From assembly GCF_015351395.1 (NCBI RefSeq), contig NZ_JADKPV010000001.1:372001-436000 (forward strand): DNA of 64,000 nucleotides, in the 5' to 3' direction. The notes under the pieces were generated by a model. The model saw only the letters and a program-made list of their open reading frames with translations. It was not told the DNA's origin and did not search any database. Positions 1-10,045 of this stretch are shown one piece after another (positions within the stretch are counted from its first letter, which is position 1; each line of letters begins with the position of its first letter). The position numbers were made by a program, and so were the translations under genes. Source of the DNA: Savagea serpentis (GTDB taxonomy: Bacteria > Bacillota > Bacilli > Bacillales_A > Planococcaceae).

Positions 1-252
1 ACAGAAATTATTGGTGAACTCATGAACCAACTAGAAAAATATGTTCATATGTATGAAGCACATGGCTTTTCTCCGATTAAAATGCTATGGGAAAGCTATT
101 CTGTCACAATCGGAAAGCAGTTAACTGCGCGTATGGTGAACGAAACATTGCGTGGGGAAGCGGTGGGTATTAGCGAAAATGGCTTATTGCAATTGAAGCT
201 TCGAGATGGTTCAATTCGCTCGATTTATTCTGCAGATATTGAATTTGATTAA
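1..252 (+). CDS. birA: Biotin--protein ligase BirA, C-terminal part (gene starts upstream of the window)
   Basis: The window opens inside this reading frame; 83 residues remain. The visible part resembles the end of BirA: a helix leading to a lone tryptophan (LWESYS), then the SH3-like C-terminal domain with the G-x-A-x-GI-x-x-x-G-L pattern and a final IYSADIEF strand that closes the barrel. BirA activates biotin with ATP and attaches it to carboxylases; Bacillus-type BirA also represses biotin genes through an N-terminal helix-turn-helix, which lies outside the window. In B. subtilis birA is next to cca, not rplU, so this is a different neighbourhood. The call rests on the C-terminal domain alone. 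Confidence 0.8.
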   Translation, partial: TEIIGELMNQLEKYVHMYEAHGFSPIKMLWESYSVTIGKQLTARMVNETLRGEAVGISENGLLQLKLRDGSIRSIYSADIEFD

Positions 253-257
253 AAGCA

Positions 258-286
258 TTGACGTAAGGTCATATAGGTGGTAATAT
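258..286 (+). promoter_or_regulatory. SigA-type promoter of the rplU operon
   Basis: TTGACG at 258-263 and TAATAT at 281-286 are separated by exactly 17 bases, a near-consensus vegetative promoter. It lies just after the birA stop and ahead of the L21 leader. Confidence 0.8.
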
Positions 287-291
287 CTTTA

Positions 292-392
292 TGTTACTGT
301 TTGTAGCACCCGTGCTACAACCGCACTTCATTAGGTTTGAAGAAGTGTCGAAAGAACACCTAATAAGGCGAGTCTGAGTATAAGAGGAGGTG
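292..392 (+). ncRNA. L21 leader RNA (ribosomal protein leader of rplU)
   Basis: Between the promoter and rplU is a structured leader. A hairpin pairs TTGTAGCAC with GTGCTACAA (about 310-330), and a larger structure encloses ATTAGGT...ACCTAAT (about 340-365). Bacillales rplU genes carry such an L21 leader, thought to mediate autoregulation by L21. The assignment rests on position and visible pairing; a covariance-model search would decide it. Confidence 0.7.
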
Positions 393-397
393 CAATT

Positions 398-706
398 ATG
401 TACGCAATCATTGAAACTGGTGGAAAACAAGTTAAAGTAGAACAAGGTCAAGAAGTTTACATCGAGAAATTAAACGGTGAAGCTGATGAAACGATCACGT
501 TTGACAAAGTATTATTCGTAGGTGGAGACAATGTTAAAGTTGGTGCTCCATACGTAGAAGGTGCTTCTGTTACAGCGAAAATCGTAAAACAAGGCCGCGC
601 TAAAAAACTTACGGTTTACAAATATAAGCCGAAGAAAAACTACAGCCGTAAACAAGGTCACCGTCAACCATATACAAAAGTAGTTATCGAAGGAATTAAC
701 GCATAA
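398..706 (+). CDS. rplU: 50S ribosomal protein L21
   Basis: A 102-residue protein beginning [11 protein letters not shown], the hallmark start of bacterial L21, and ending with the basic [14 protein letters not shown] tract that contacts 23S rRNA. The length matches the family. AGAGGAGG precedes the ATG. Its stop overlaps the start of prp by one base, so translation of the two is probably coupled. First gene of rplU-prp-rpmA. Confidence 0.97.
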   Translation: MYAIIETGGKQVKVEQGQEVYIEKLNGEADETITFDKVLFVGGDNVKVGAPYVEGASVTAKIVKQGRAKKLTVYKYKPKKNYSRKQGHRQPYTKVVIEGINA

Positions 707-1032
707 TGATTTCTGTAATCATTGAGCGTGATGAATTTGATCGCATTACATCTTTTGAAATGAGTGGACATGCCGATTATGCTGAACATGGGAAAGACTT
801 AGTTTGTGCAGGAGCTTCAGCTGTATCGTTCGGTGCAGTCAATGCGGTTTATGCGTTAACGAAAGTCGAACCAATTATCGAACAAGGTCGCGAGGGCGGA
901 TACCTTAAAGTATCATTTCCGAAGACTGCTGAAGATGAGCGTGTTCAGACAATCATCGAAGCGATGATTATCGCTTTGCAAACCATTGAAACAGATTATC
1001 ACGAACATATAAAAATATCTCAAAGTAGGTAG
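706..1032 (+). CDS. prp: Ribosomal-processing cysteine protease Prp
   Basis: This 108-residue protein is the YsxB/Prp family member always found between rplU and rpmA in Firmicutes. Prp removes the N-terminal extension of L27 before it enters the ribosome. The catalytic pair expected from Staphylococcus aureus Prp is visible as His22 (SGHADYA) and Cys34 (DLVCAGAS). The neighbouring L27 does carry the extension that is cut. The start overlaps the rplU stop by one base. Confidence 0.93.
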   Translation: MISVIIERDEFDRITSFEMSGHADYAEHGKDLVCAGASAVSFGAVNAVYALTKVEPIIEQGREGGYLKVSFPKTAEDERVQTIIEAMIIALQTIETDYHEHIKISQSR

Positions 1033-1335
<303 letters not shown>

Positions 1336-1339
1336 TGAA

Positions 1340-1367
1340 AGAGCTGCACATCGCAGCTCTTTTTTTC
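1340..1367 (+). terminator. Intrinsic terminator after rpmA
   Basis: AGAGCTGC pairs with GCAGCTCT around a short loop, followed by a run of eight Ts. It ends the rplU-prp-rpmA unit ahead of obg. Confidence 0.9.
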
Positions 1368-1452
1368 TCGACAAAAATAGGTCATGTAGTGGTATACTAT
1401 TGATTAGTAAATACATCCGTCTATTTGTGACGGACAGAAGGAGGCGAACGCA

Positions 1453-2745
1453 ATGTTTGTCGATCACGTTACCGTATTCGTTAAAGGTGGAGATGGTGGA
1501 GATGGAATGGTGGCATTCCGTCGAGAGAAGTACGTCCCATATGGAGGACCAGCAGGAGGCGACGGTGGCTTAGGAGCGAATGTCGTTTTCGAAGTGGACG
1601 AGGGGTTACGTACCTTGATGGATTTCCGTTATCAAAGACATTTTAAAGCGCCCCGTGGAGAACATGGAGGCAGTAAAAATAAACATGGAAGAGCCGGAGA
1701 AGATATGATCATCCCGGTACCTCCGGGAACAGTCGTTAAAAATGCAGAGACAGGCACAGTCATCGCGGACCTCGTGGAACATGGACAACGTGCTATTATT
1801 GCAAAAGGGGGGCGCGGAGGACGTGGGAATAGTCGTTTTGCAACCTCACAAAATACAGCACCTGAACTTTCTGAAAAAGGGGAACCGGGAGAAGAATTAA
1901 ATGTAACACTTGAATTAAAAGTGTTAGCAGACGTCGGTCTAGTTGGATTTCCAAGCGTAGGGAAATCCACATTGCTGTCCGTCGTATCACGTGCGAAACC
2001 GAAAATTGCGGATTATCACTTTACGACACTCGTACCGAACTTAGGTTTAGTTGAAACAGAAGACCATCGTAACTTCGTCATGGCAGATTTACCTGGTTTA
2101 ATTGAAGGAGCGCATGAAGGAGTCGGCTTAGGGCATCAGTTTTTGCGCCACATTGAGCGGACACGTGTCATCGTGCATGTCATCGATATGTCAGGTTTAG
2201 AAGGTCGTGATCCATATGAAGATTACAACACGATTAATGCGGAATTAGAAGCGTACAATTTACGCTTGTTGGAACGTCCGCAAATTATCGTCGCGAATAA
2301 AATGGATATGCCTGATTCGGAAGAAAATTTAGCGAAATTTAAACAAAAGCTCGATGATGAAACGATTCGTATCGTTCCACTATCAGCATTGACCCGAACA
2401 GGTGTGAATGAATTACTCTTTGCAATTGCTGATTTACTTGAAGTGACAGAAGAATTCCCACTTTATGAAATCGGACAAGATGAAGAAAATGAATCGGTTC
2501 TTTATCGCTATGAAGGCGATGTGGAAGACTTCGTAATCAGTCGTGATGATGATGGCGCTTATGTTTTATCAGGCTATACGATTGAGCGCATGTTCAAAAT
2601 GACCGATTTCAACTTCGATCAATCGGTGCGTAAATTCGCGCGTCAAATGCGCGCACTCGGTGTAGATGATGCATTGCGAGAACGCGGAGCCGAAGATGGA
2701 GATATCGTTCGTATTTTAGATTTTGAATTTGAATTTATTGAATGA
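1453..2745 (+). CDS. obg: Obg family GTPase (ribosome assembly and stress)
   Basis: A 430-residue Obg/CgtA GTPase involved in 50S subunit maturation and stringent/stress signalling. Three domains are visible: the glycine-rich Obg fold (about 1-158, many GG and GRGG turns), the G domain with P-loop G165-FPSVGKS-T173, switch DLPG 212-215 and NKMD from about 282, and a C-terminal OCT domain (about 345-425). GGAGGCG lies upstream of the ATG. In B. subtilis spo0B sits directly upstream and is co-transcribed with obg; here it is absent and obg follows a terminator. TATACT at 1393-1398 is a likely -10 element. Confidence 0.97.
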   Translation: MFVDHVTVFVKGGDGGDGMVAFRREKYVPYGGPAGGDGGLGANVVFEVDEGLRTLMDFRYQRHFKAPRGEHGGSKNKHGRAGEDMIIPVPPGTVVKNAETGTVIADLVEHGQRAIIAKGGRGGRGNSRFATSQNTAPELSEKGEPGEELNVTLELKVLADVGLVGFPSVGKSTLLSVVSRAKPKIADYHFTTLVPNLGLVETEDHRNFVMADLPGLIEGAHEGVGLGHQFLRHIERTRVIVHVIDMSGLEGRDPYEDYNTINAELEAYNLRLLERPQIIVANKMDMPDSEENLAKFKQKLDDETIRIVPLSALTRTGVNELLFAIADLLEVTEEFPLYEIGQDEENESVLYRYEGDVEDFVISRDDDGAYVLSGYTIERMFKMTDFNFDQSVRKFARQMRALGVDDALRERGAEDGDIVRILDFEFEFIE

Positions 2746-2773
2746 TCAATCGACATTCAGAAAGGGGAAGTCG

Positions 2774-3229
2774 ATGAAGCTTACAGGGGAAGGTCAATAT
2801 TATTTAATTCATGAGACAGTACTGACGGAATCGATGCAAAAAGTGCTCCAAGTGAAGCAATTGCTTGCCAGTGGTGAAGTGACGACGGTGCAAGAAGCGA
2901 CACAACTTGTCGGTTTGTCTCGGAGTGCTTATTATAAATATCGCGATACCGTGTTCCCGTTCGAGTCGATTGCGAGAGAACGAGTCATTACGATTTTCAT
3001 TCAATTAGAAGATCAAAAAGGCTCGTTAGCGACAATTTTGCGAACGGTATCGGAAGCGAAATGTAATGTGCTTACGATTCACCAAACGATACCTGTGCAA
3101 GGGAGAGCGAATGTCACCTTATCACTCGACGTGACTGAAGTTCAACCATCACTCGAGCAGTTTATTAGACAGTTAAAGTCGGCACCATTTATCGATTCGG
3201 TACATTTAATTAGTTCAGGCGCATTGTAA
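2774..3229 (+). CDS. pheB: ACT-domain regulatory protein (PheB family)
   Basis: A 151-residue PheB-like protein. The ATG at 2774 is chosen because AAAGGGGAAG precedes it; an upstream in-frame codon inside obg lacks a binding site. The N-terminal half has a helix-turn-helix-like stretch (VQEATQLVGLSRSAYYKY) and the C-terminal half (about 75-148) is an ACT domain of the kind that binds amino acids (LATILRTVSEAKCNVLTIHQ). Its position between obg and pheA is as in B. subtilis. The precise biochemical role of PheB is not established; regulation of aromatic amino acid synthesis is inferred from context. Confidence 0.88.
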   Translation: MKLTGEGQYYLIHETVLTESMQKVLQVKQLLASGEVTTVQEATQLVGLSRSAYYKYRDTVFPFESIARERVITIFIQLEDQKGSLATILRTVSEAKCNVLTIHQTIPVQGRANVTLSLDVTEVQPSLEQFIRQLKSAPFIDSVHLISSGAL

Positions 3230-3247
3230 GGAAAAGGGGGAATTTCA

Positions 3248-4114
3248 TTGACTACGTACGTTCCGAGCGTTGCTTACTTAGGTCCAGAAGCATCGTTCTC
3301 ACACGTTGCCGCAAGTCGCTTTTTCGGAAAAGAAGGGCTCGTCCCACATCCGACGATTCCGGATTGCATTGAAGCGGTGGCGAAAGGGCAAGTCGCTTAT
3401 GCGATCGTCCCTTTAGAAAATGCTTTAGAAGGTTCTGTGCCTTTAACGATTGACTATTTATTTCACGGTAGTGATTTATTTATGACAGCGGAAGTGAAGT
3501 TGCCAATCGAGCAACATTTACTCGTACATCCTCAAAATGCGGAACGAGTAAAAGAAATCGATTCGATCCAATCACATCCACATGCGTTAGCACAGTGTCA
3601 TAAATATTTTCAATATCATTATCGAGGAGTTCCACTCATTCAAAAAACGTCGACTGCGGAAGCAGCCCGTTATGTATCGGAACATCCTGAAGAAAATATT
3701 GCCGCAGTTGCGAACTTACTTGCTGCAAAAACGTATGATTTACACATGGCGGAAGAAAGAATTCATGATTTTCATTTCAACCATACCCGCTTTGTCGTTC
3801 TTTCATTACGTAAAGAGAAGTTCGAAAAAATCGGTCGCAGTCCTGAGCCGAAGACGACATTAATGATTCGTTTACCAGAAGATGATGAATCGGGGAAACT
3901 TCATCAAATTTTAAGCGTGTTCGCTTGGCGACGACTCAATTTGAGTAAAATTGAATCGCGCCCGTTGAAAACTGGACTCGGCAATTATTTTTTCATCGTG
4001 GACGTGATGGAAGATGAAATGAACCCGATGATGCAAGGAGCATTTGAAGAATTAGCAGCCCTCGATTGTACAATTCAATCGTTCGGCACTTACTACGTAT
4101 ATGATTATTCATAA
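3248..4114 (+). CDS. pheA: Prephenate dehydratase
   Basis: A 288-residue monofunctional prephenate dehydratase, which converts prephenate to phenylpyruvate in phenylalanine synthesis. The catalytic domain (about 5-185) begins YLGPEASFSH and has the conserved T-R-F motif at 180-182. The C-terminal ACT domain carries the phenylalanine-binding ESRP motif at 236-239, so feedback inhibition is expected. The start is TTG at 3248 behind AAGGGGGAAT. It follows pheB by 18 bases. Confidence 0.95.
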   Translation: MTTYVPSVAYLGPEASFSHVAASRFFGKEGLVPHPTIPDCIEAVAKGQVAYAIVPLENALEGSVPLTIDYLFHGSDLFMTAEVKLPIEQHLLVHPQNAERVKEIDSIQSHPHALAQCHKYFQYHYRGVPLIQKTSTAEAARYVSEHPEENIAAVANLLAAKTYDLHMAEERIHDFHFNHTRFVVLSLRKEKFEKIGRSPEPKTTLMIRLPEDDESGKLHQILSVFAWRRLNLSKIESRPLKTGLGNYFFIVDVMEDEMNPMMQGAFEELAALDCTIQSFGTYYVYDYS

Positions 4115-4135
4115 TCAATCAAGGAGGAAATAAGA

Positions 4136-4864
4136 ATGGCAGGACATTCAAAGTGGAATAACATTAAGGCGCGTAAAGGCGCACAAGATGCGAAACGAGG
4201 AAAGATCTTCCAAAAGATGTCGCGTGAAATTTACGTGGCGGCAAAAGCAGGAGGCGCAGACCCGACGACGAATGCGACACTCCGCCTTGCCATTGAAAAA
4301 GCAAAAGGTGCCAACACACCGAATGATGTTATTAATCGCGCAATTGACAAAGCGACAGGTGCAAACTCAGACGAGCATTACGACGAGATTGTATATGAAG
4401 GCTATGGCCCGAATGGTGTCGCGATTTTAGTGTACACATTGACAGAAAATCGTAATCGTACCGCTACGAACGTACGAGTTGCATTTAATAAAAATCACGG
4501 TAGCTTAGGAGAAACAGGTTCTGTCAGCTACATGTTCAACCGTAAAGGACGCATTATGATTGAGCGTACGGACGATATGGATGAAGATACAGTGATGATG
4601 ACAGCGCTCGAAGCAGGCGCAGAAGATATCGAATCATCCGAAGATGGTTTTGAAATTGTGACAGAGCCTGGTGATTTAATTGCTGTGAAAGAAGCATTAG
4701 AAGCAGAAGGTTTTGAATTCGCTTCATCTGAAGTGGAAATGATTCCGAACTTATACGTTGAATTAAGCGGTGAGCCAGCCGAGCAATTCCAACAATTAAT
4801 TGACGCACTCGAAGATGATGACGATGTTCAAGATGTCTTCCATAATGCGGAAGTTAACGAATAA
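4136..4864 (+). CDS. yebC: YebC/TACO1 family translation or regulatory protein
   Basis: A 242-residue protein starting MAGHSKWNNIKARKGAQDAKR, diagnostic of the YebC/PmpR/TACO1 family; the length is typical. Members were first described as DNA-binding regulators; work on mitochondrial TACO1 and bacterial YebC supports a role in translating proline-rich or otherwise stalling sequences. The C-terminal third is acidic. A strong binding site (AAGGAGG) precedes the ATG and a long terminator follows. Confidence 0.93.
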   Translation: MAGHSKWNNIKARKGAQDAKRGKIFQKMSREIYVAAKAGGADPTTNATLRLAIEKAKGANTPNDVINRAIDKATGANSDEHYDEIVYEGYGPNGVAILVYTLTENRNRTATNVRVAFNKNHGSLGETGSVSYMFNRKGRIMIERTDDMDEDTVMMTALEAGAEDIESSEDGFEIVTEPGDLIAVKEALEAEGFEFASSEVEMIPNLYVELSGEPAEQFQQLIDALEDDDDVQDVFHNAEVNE

Positions 4865-4915
4865 GACACAATTTCACGAATGACTTAAACGGATGCATAT
4901 CCGATGAAATAATGG

Positions 4916-4973
4916 AATAGAACACTTTCTTTTATTATTTTATTCAATAATAAGAAAGTGTTCTATTATTTTT
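4916..4973 (+). terminator. Long hairpin terminator after yebC
   Basis: AATAGAACACTTTCTT is repeated in perfect inverse as AAGAAAGTGTTCTATT, a 16-bp stem with an AT-rich loop, followed by TATTTTTA. It separates yebC from the lysine-rich gene. Confidence 0.85.
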
Positions 4974-4985
4974 ACATACAAAAGT

Positions 4986-5014
4986 TTGAAAATTTTGAAA
5001 TTTATTGGTATAGT
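4986..5014 (+). promoter_or_regulatory. Promoter of the lysine-rich protein gene
   Basis: TTGAAA (4986-4991) and TATAGT (5009-5014) with a 17-base spacer, 30 bases ahead of the start codon. The gene thus appears independently transcribed. Confidence 0.7.
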
Positions 5015-5043
5015 GATACATAAGAAGAGAGGCGGTGAAAAAT

Positions 5044-5250
5044 ATGGCGAAAGACAAAAAAGCAAAAAAAGAAGAACTCGAAAAAGTAGTGAAAGCGAAA
5101 AAAGAGGACAAGAAAAAAGATAAAAAGCAAGACAAAAAGAAAGATAAGAAAAAAGACGCAAAAAAAGAAACGAAAAAAGCTGACAAAAAAGATAAGAAAA
5201 AAGAAACGAAGAAAGATAAGAAAAAAGGGAAGAAAAACAAAAAGAAATAA
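5044..5250 (+). CDS. Extremely lysine-rich small protein of unknown function
   Basis: A 68-residue protein of which 39 residues are lysine; the rest are mainly Asp, Glu, Ala and Thr. It has no aromatic residue, no cysteine and only one leucine. The sequence is built from imperfect KKDKK/KKETKK repeats and should be disordered and strongly cationic. The ATG at 5044 is chosen because GAGGCGG lies about 8 bases upstream; GTG at 5035 would overlap that site. It has its own promoter and terminator, good evidence of a real gene. I do not recognise a family. Polycationic nucleic-acid binding (histone H1-tail-like) or interaction with ribosomes or wall polymers are guesses. Confidence 0.7.
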   Translation: MAKDKKAKKEELEKVVKAKKEDKKKDKKQDKKKDKKKDAKKETKKADKKDKKKETKKDKKKGKKNKKK

Positions 5251-5273
5251 TACATACTGTTGACTACCTTTTT

Positions 5274-5313
5274 AAAGTAGACGAAGTCGAATGGACTCCG
5301 TCTACTTTTTTGT
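5274..5313 (+). terminator. Terminator after the lysine-rich gene
   Basis: AAAGTAGACG pairs with CGTCTACTTT; an inner AGTC/GACT pair extends the stem, and a T-rich tract follows. Confidence 0.88.
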
Positions 5314-5343
5314 TTTTTTCTAAGAGAAAATATGTTCTTATGC

Positions 5344-5349
5344 TATAAT
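5344..5349 (+). promoter_or_regulatory. Extended -10 promoter of ruvAB
   Basis: TGCTATAAT (TATAAT at 5344-5349 with the TGN extension) lies 33 bases before the ruvA start; no good -35 box is visible. No LexA box was recognised nearby. Confidence 0.6.
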
Positions 5350-5381
5350 AGAACGGATAATGAAGGAGCAGGTGAAAGTTC

Positions 5382-5978
5382 GTGTACGATTATATAAAAG
5401 GAAAAATTACAGAAGTTCATCCAGAATATGTCACATTAGAATGTCGAGATATCGGCTACAAATTACAAACGCCGAATCCATTTGCGTTTCATGTAGACGA
5501 AGAAATGATTAAAGTGTATACACATTTACATGTACGAGATGATGTTCATAGTTTGATCGGTTTCCAATCGATTCGTCAACGTCAATTATTTGAAAAGCTC
5601 ATCACCGTATCTGGAATCGGACCTAAAGGTGCTTTAGCGATTTTAGCGAATGGTATTCCACAACAAGTTGCAGAGGCGATTGAGCGAGAAGATGAGAAGT
5701 TTCTCGTTCAATTCCCAGGAGTCGGCAAGAAAACAGCCCGCCAAATGATTTTAGATTTAAAAGGAAAGCTTGATCATTTATTTGGAGATTTATTTGAGCC
5801 GAATGAGGCGCCATCACTCGCTTCGAATGATGCGTTAGAAGAAGCGATGCTCGCATTGCAGGCACTTGGGTATTCAGAACGAGAATTGAAAAGGATTGAA
5901 ACGACTTTGCAACAACAAGAAATGACGACGGAAGCGTATATGAAAGAAGCATTACGTCTTTTAGTGAAACAATCGTAA
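5382..5978 (+). CDS. ruvA: Holliday junction branch migration protein RuvA
   Basis: A 198-residue RuvA, which binds four-way DNA junctions as a tetramer and recruits RuvB. Seen are the N-terminal OB-fold ([20 protein letters not shown]), two helix-hairpin-helix segments in the centre ([15 protein letters not shown] and [20 protein letters not shown]) and the C-terminal three-helix RuvB-binding domain. The start is GTG at 5382, with AGGTGA 6 bases upstream. ruvB follows 16 bases later. Confidence 0.96.
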   Translation: MYDYIKGKITEVHPEYVTLECRDIGYKLQTPNPFAFHVDEEMIKVYTHLHVRDDVHSLIGFQSIRQRQLFEKLITVSGIGPKGALAILANGIPQQVAEAIEREDEKFLVQFPGVGKKTARQMILDLKGKLDHLFGDLFEPNEAPSLASNDALEEAMLALQALGYSERELKRIETTLQQQEMTTEAYMKEALRLLVKQS

Positions 5979-5994
5979 AGAGAGGAGCGTCTTC

Positions 5995-6996
5995 ATGGAA
6001 GAACGTATGATGTCAACGGAGGAATTGCCAGCAGAACAGTTGCTTGAACAATCGATTCGTCCTCAACTGTTAGACGATTATGTCGGACAAGAAAAAGTGA
6101 AGACGAGCTTGCGAGTGTTTGTCGAAGCGGCGATGCAGCGACAAGAAAGCTTGGATCACGTTTTGCTCTATGGTCCACCAGGGCTCGGTAAGACGACGAT
6201 GGCTGCGGTCATTGCAAATGAGATGAATGTCAATATGAAAACGACGAGTGGCCCTGCAATCGAGCGTCCAGGAGACCTTGCAGCGGTCGTTTCTTCATTG
6301 GAACCAGGTGACGTTTTGTTCATCGACGAAATTCATCGTTTGCATCGCTCCGTAGAAGAAGTATTATACCCAGCGATGGAAGATTTTTGTTTAGATATTA
6401 TGATTGGGAAAGGTCCGACAGCACGTTCGGTACGTTTAGATTTGCCACCTTTCACGCTCATTGGTGCGACGACGCGAGCGGGGCAACTGTCCGCGCCACT
6501 CCGCGATCGTTTCGGTGTTCCTTTGCGACTTGAATATTATGATATTGAAGCGTTGCAACAAATTGTAGAGCGTAGCGCAAAATTATTCGACGTGCCAATC
6601 GAGCGAAATGCTGCCTATGAAGTAGCGAGACGTTCAAGGGGGACACCTCGTATTGCGAATCGACTGTTGCGTCGTGTACGAGATTTCGCAGAGGTACGTG
6701 GAGATGGAACGATTACGTTTACGATTGCGAAAGAAGCATTGGAGTTATTGCAAGTGGATTCTTACGGTTTAGATGATATCGACCATCGTTTACTTCGTCA
6801 TATGGTAAAACATTTCGGTGGTGGTCCTGTCGGATTAGATACACTCGCTGCGACAATTGGAGAAGAAGCAATTACGATTGAAGATGTGTACGAACCATAC
6901 TTACTTCAAATCGGATTTTTGCAAAGGACTCCGCGTGGAAGGGTCGTTACGATGACGGCTTATGACCATTTAGGAATGCCATATCCAGAAAAATAA
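5995..6996 (+). CDS. ruvB: Holliday junction helicase RuvB
   Basis: A 333-residue AAA+ ATPase that drives branch migration with RuvA. Walker A is G60-PPGLGKT-T68, Walker B carries D111-E-I-H, and the GATTRAG sensor/arginine-finger region follows; the winged-helix DNA-binding domain is at the C-terminus ([16 protein letters not shown]... RTPRGRVVT). AGAGAGGAG precedes the ATG. Confidence 0.97.
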   Translation: MEERMMSTEELPAEQLLEQSIRPQLLDDYVGQEKVKTSLRVFVEAAMQRQESLDHVLLYGPPGLGKTTMAAVIANEMNVNMKTTSGPAIERPGDLAAVVSSLEPGDVLFIDEIHRLHRSVEEVLYPAMEDFCLDIMIGKGPTARSVRLDLPPFTLIGATTRAGQLSAPLRDRFGVPLRLEYYDIEALQQIVERSAKLFDVPIERNAAYEVARRSRGTPRIANRLLRRVRDFAEVRGDGTITFTIAKEALELLQVDSYGLDDIDHRLLRHMVKHFGGGPVGLDTLAATIGEEAITIEDVYEPYLLQIGFLQRTPRGRVVTMTAYDHLGMPYPEK

Positions 6997-7015
6997 AGAA
7001 TAGGTGGATTTTATT

Positions 7016-8059
7016 ATGAACGTCAAAGATTTTGATTTTGAATTACCAGAAGAGCTCATCGCTCAAACTCCTCTTAAAGACCGCACGGCGAGTCGTCTGA
7101 TGGTTGTCGATCGCGACAATGGAGAATTAACGCATACGACATTTGAAACGGTGTTGGACGAATTACAAAGCGGCGATGTGCTCGTTCTTAACAATACGAA
7201 AGTGCTCCCTGCCCGTTTATTCGGAACGAAAGATACCGGTGCACATATTGAGATTTTATTGTTGAAAGAAGTAGGCGACGATACGTGGGAAACACTCGTC
7301 AAACCAGCGAAGCGTGTAAAAGTAGGAGCGGTTGTTGAGTTCGGAGACGGTCGTTTAAAAGCGACGTGCACGCACATTACAGAAGAAGGTGCAAGACATT
7401 TTAAAATGTCGTACGATGGTATTTTTTACGAGATTTTAGACGAGCTCGGAGAAATGCCACTCCCACCGTATATTACAGAAAAATTAGATGAACAAGATCG
7501 TTATCAAACCGTGTTTGCAAAAGAGCGCGGTTCGGCAGCTGCGCCAACAGCTGGTCTGCATTTTACAGATGAATTGTTAGCGAAAATTGAAGCGAAAGGT
7601 GTTCATATCGCGTTTGTCACATTGCATGTCGGGCTCGGAACATTTCGTCCAGTGAGCGTTGACTCAATCGACGACCATGTCATGCATTCCGAATATTATG
7701 TCGTGACGGAAGAAGCAGCCAAAACGATTGAAACAGCACGTAAAGCAGGTGGTCGTGTCATTGCGGTCGGTACGACGAGTTGCCGAACGTTGGAGACAGT
7801 TGCGAGTATTCATGACGGTCAAATTGTCGCGAGCAGTGGATGGACGGATATTTTCATTTATCCAGGATATACATTCCGTGCCATTGATGGACTTATTACG
7901 AATTTCCATTTGCCTCAATCGACGTTGCTCATGCTCGTTTCTGCTTTAACGACACGCGATATGATGATGCACGCTTATGAAGAAGCTGTGCGTGAAAAAT
8001 ACCGTTTCTTCAGTTTTGGAGATGCGATGATGATTCGAAAGAAAAAGGAGTTAAATTAA
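7016..8059 (+). CDS. queA: S-adenosylmethionine:tRNA ribosyltransferase-isomerase QueA
   Basis: A 347-residue QueA, which transfers the ribosyl part of SAM to preQ1-tRNA to make epoxyqueuosine. The ATG at 7016 has AGGTGG 8 bases upstream and gives [17 protein letters not shown], the usual start. Family signatures visible are [35 protein letters not shown] and the C-terminal [14 protein letters not shown]. It touches tgt end to start, matching their consecutive use in the queuosine pathway. Confidence 0.96.
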   Translation: MNVKDFDFELPEELIAQTPLKDRTASRLMVVDRDNGELTHTTFETVLDELQSGDVLVLNNTKVLPARLFGTKDTGAHIEILLLKEVGDDTWETLVKPAKRVKVGAVVEFGDGRLKATCTHITEEGARHFKMSYDGIFYEILDELGEMPLPPYITEKLDEQDRYQTVFAKERGSAAAPTAGLHFTDELLAKIEAKGVHIAFVTLHVGLGTFRPVSVDSIDDHVMHSEYYVVTEEAAKTIETARKAGGRVIAVGTTSCRTLETVASIHDGQIVASSGWTDIFIYPGYTFRAIDGLITNFHLPQSTLLMLVSALTTRDMMMHAYEEAVREKYRFFSFGDAMMIRKKKELN

Positions 8060-9196
<1,137 letters not shown>

Positions 9197-9307
9197 AAAA
9201 AGCAGTAGAAACTCTGCAAAATTTATGAACTTCCGTTAAAATAGGTATGTGAAGAAAATAGAATGTTTGCACATTCTATAAGCTAGCAGTTAGAGGAGGG
9301 GAATAAC

Positions 9308-9580
9308 TTGGGTGGTGAATTAGGAAGCACACTCATTATGCTCGTACTAATGTTTGCATTAGTATATTTCATGATGATTCGTCCACAGCAAAAACGGATG
9401 AAACAAATGAAAGCGATGCATGATAGTTTACAACGCGGGGATGAAATCGTTACAGTCGGTGGCATTCACGGTACGATTGATGCTTTAGAAGATACAGTCG
9501 TTCATGTGAGAGTTGCTCACGACGTCGTGATGAAATTTGAACGTCAAGCGATTGGATCGGTAGTAAACAAAAACGTTTAA
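9308..9580 (+). CDS. yajC: Preprotein translocase accessory subunit YajC
   Basis: A 90-residue protein with a single N-terminal membrane helix (about 7-24) followed by the family signature MMIRPQQKRMKQMKAM and a small cytoplasmic domain (GDEIVTVGGIHGTI). YajC associates with SecDF, encoded just downstream. The start is TTG at 9308 behind AGAGGAGGGG. The 111-base gap after tgt suggests its own transcription start, but I could not assign a convincing promoter. Confidence 0.93.
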   Translation: MGGELGSTLIMLVLMFALVYFMMIRPQQKRMKQMKAMHDSLQRGDEIVTVGGIHGTIDALEDTVVHVRVAHDVVMKFERQAIGSVVNKNV

Positions 9581-9583
9581 TGG

Positions 9584-9624
9584 AAAGTCGGCCCGTTAAC
9601 TGTCGTAAGTTACAGCCGACTTTT
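9584..9624 (+). terminator. Terminator after yajC
   Basis: AAAGTCGGC pairs with GCCGACTTT across an inner structured loop, followed by six Ts. Confidence 0.85.
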
Positions 9625-9646
9625 TTCAACATGAGGAGGGTGAACG

Positions 9647-9955
9647 ATGAAACATAAAAAATTATTTAAACGTTTAAAACCCGCACTTACGAGCAAAGTT
9701 GAAGAATTACAATTAAATAATTACGATGCGGTGCCGGAAGAACAGTTATGGGATTTTTGTTTAAAGCATGTGTGGAAACAAGCCGATATTTCAAATGATC
9801 ACACACATCAACTCGTTGCAGACATACTTGGCGTGACCCCTGCTCAATTTATGACATACACGCAAGTAGATCACCAACAAGAAGAGCTCGATTGGTTTTC
9901 AGAATTGAATCAAGAGGAACTTCAATTGCTTCTCAAAAAAGAAGATGACGAATAG
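9647..9955 (+). CDS. comN: ComN-like post-transcriptional regulator (YrzD family)
   Basis: A 102-residue soluble protein matching the YrzD/ComN family in length, location (after yajC, before secDF) and character: basic N-terminus (KHKKLFKRLKPAL), central YDAVPEEQLWDFCLKHVWK, acidic C-terminus. In B. subtilis ComN promotes competence by affecting comE mRNA translation. This window also holds comEA-EB-EC, so the same partnership is plausible but inferred. GAGGAGGGTG precedes the ATG. Confidence 0.75.
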   Translation: MKHKKLFKRLKPALTSKVEELQLNNYDAVPEEQLWDFCLKHVWKQADISNDHTHQLVADILGVTPAQFMTYTQVDHQQEELDWFSELNQEELQLLLKKEDDE

Positions 9956-9984
9956 TTGACATGTCACGAGGACTGTTTCATAAT
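9956..9984 (+). promoter_or_regulatory. secDF promoter
   Basis: TTGACA (9956-9961) and CATAAT (9979-9984) with a 17-base spacer, about 60 bases upstream of secDF. The -35 box overlaps the comN stop. Confidence 0.8.
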
Positions 9985-10045
9985 TGTGACATTGTGCAAC
10001 GTTTGCAATACATATTGTTCGTAAGATGTAGGGAGGAAACAATGA

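Noticed and set aside
4944-5255. Minus-strand open frames rich in Phe, Leu and Ser opposite the lysine-rich gene
   Set aside because: They are the mirror image of AAA/AAG lysine codons; no promoter or suitable start signal, and they run through the yebC-side terminator.
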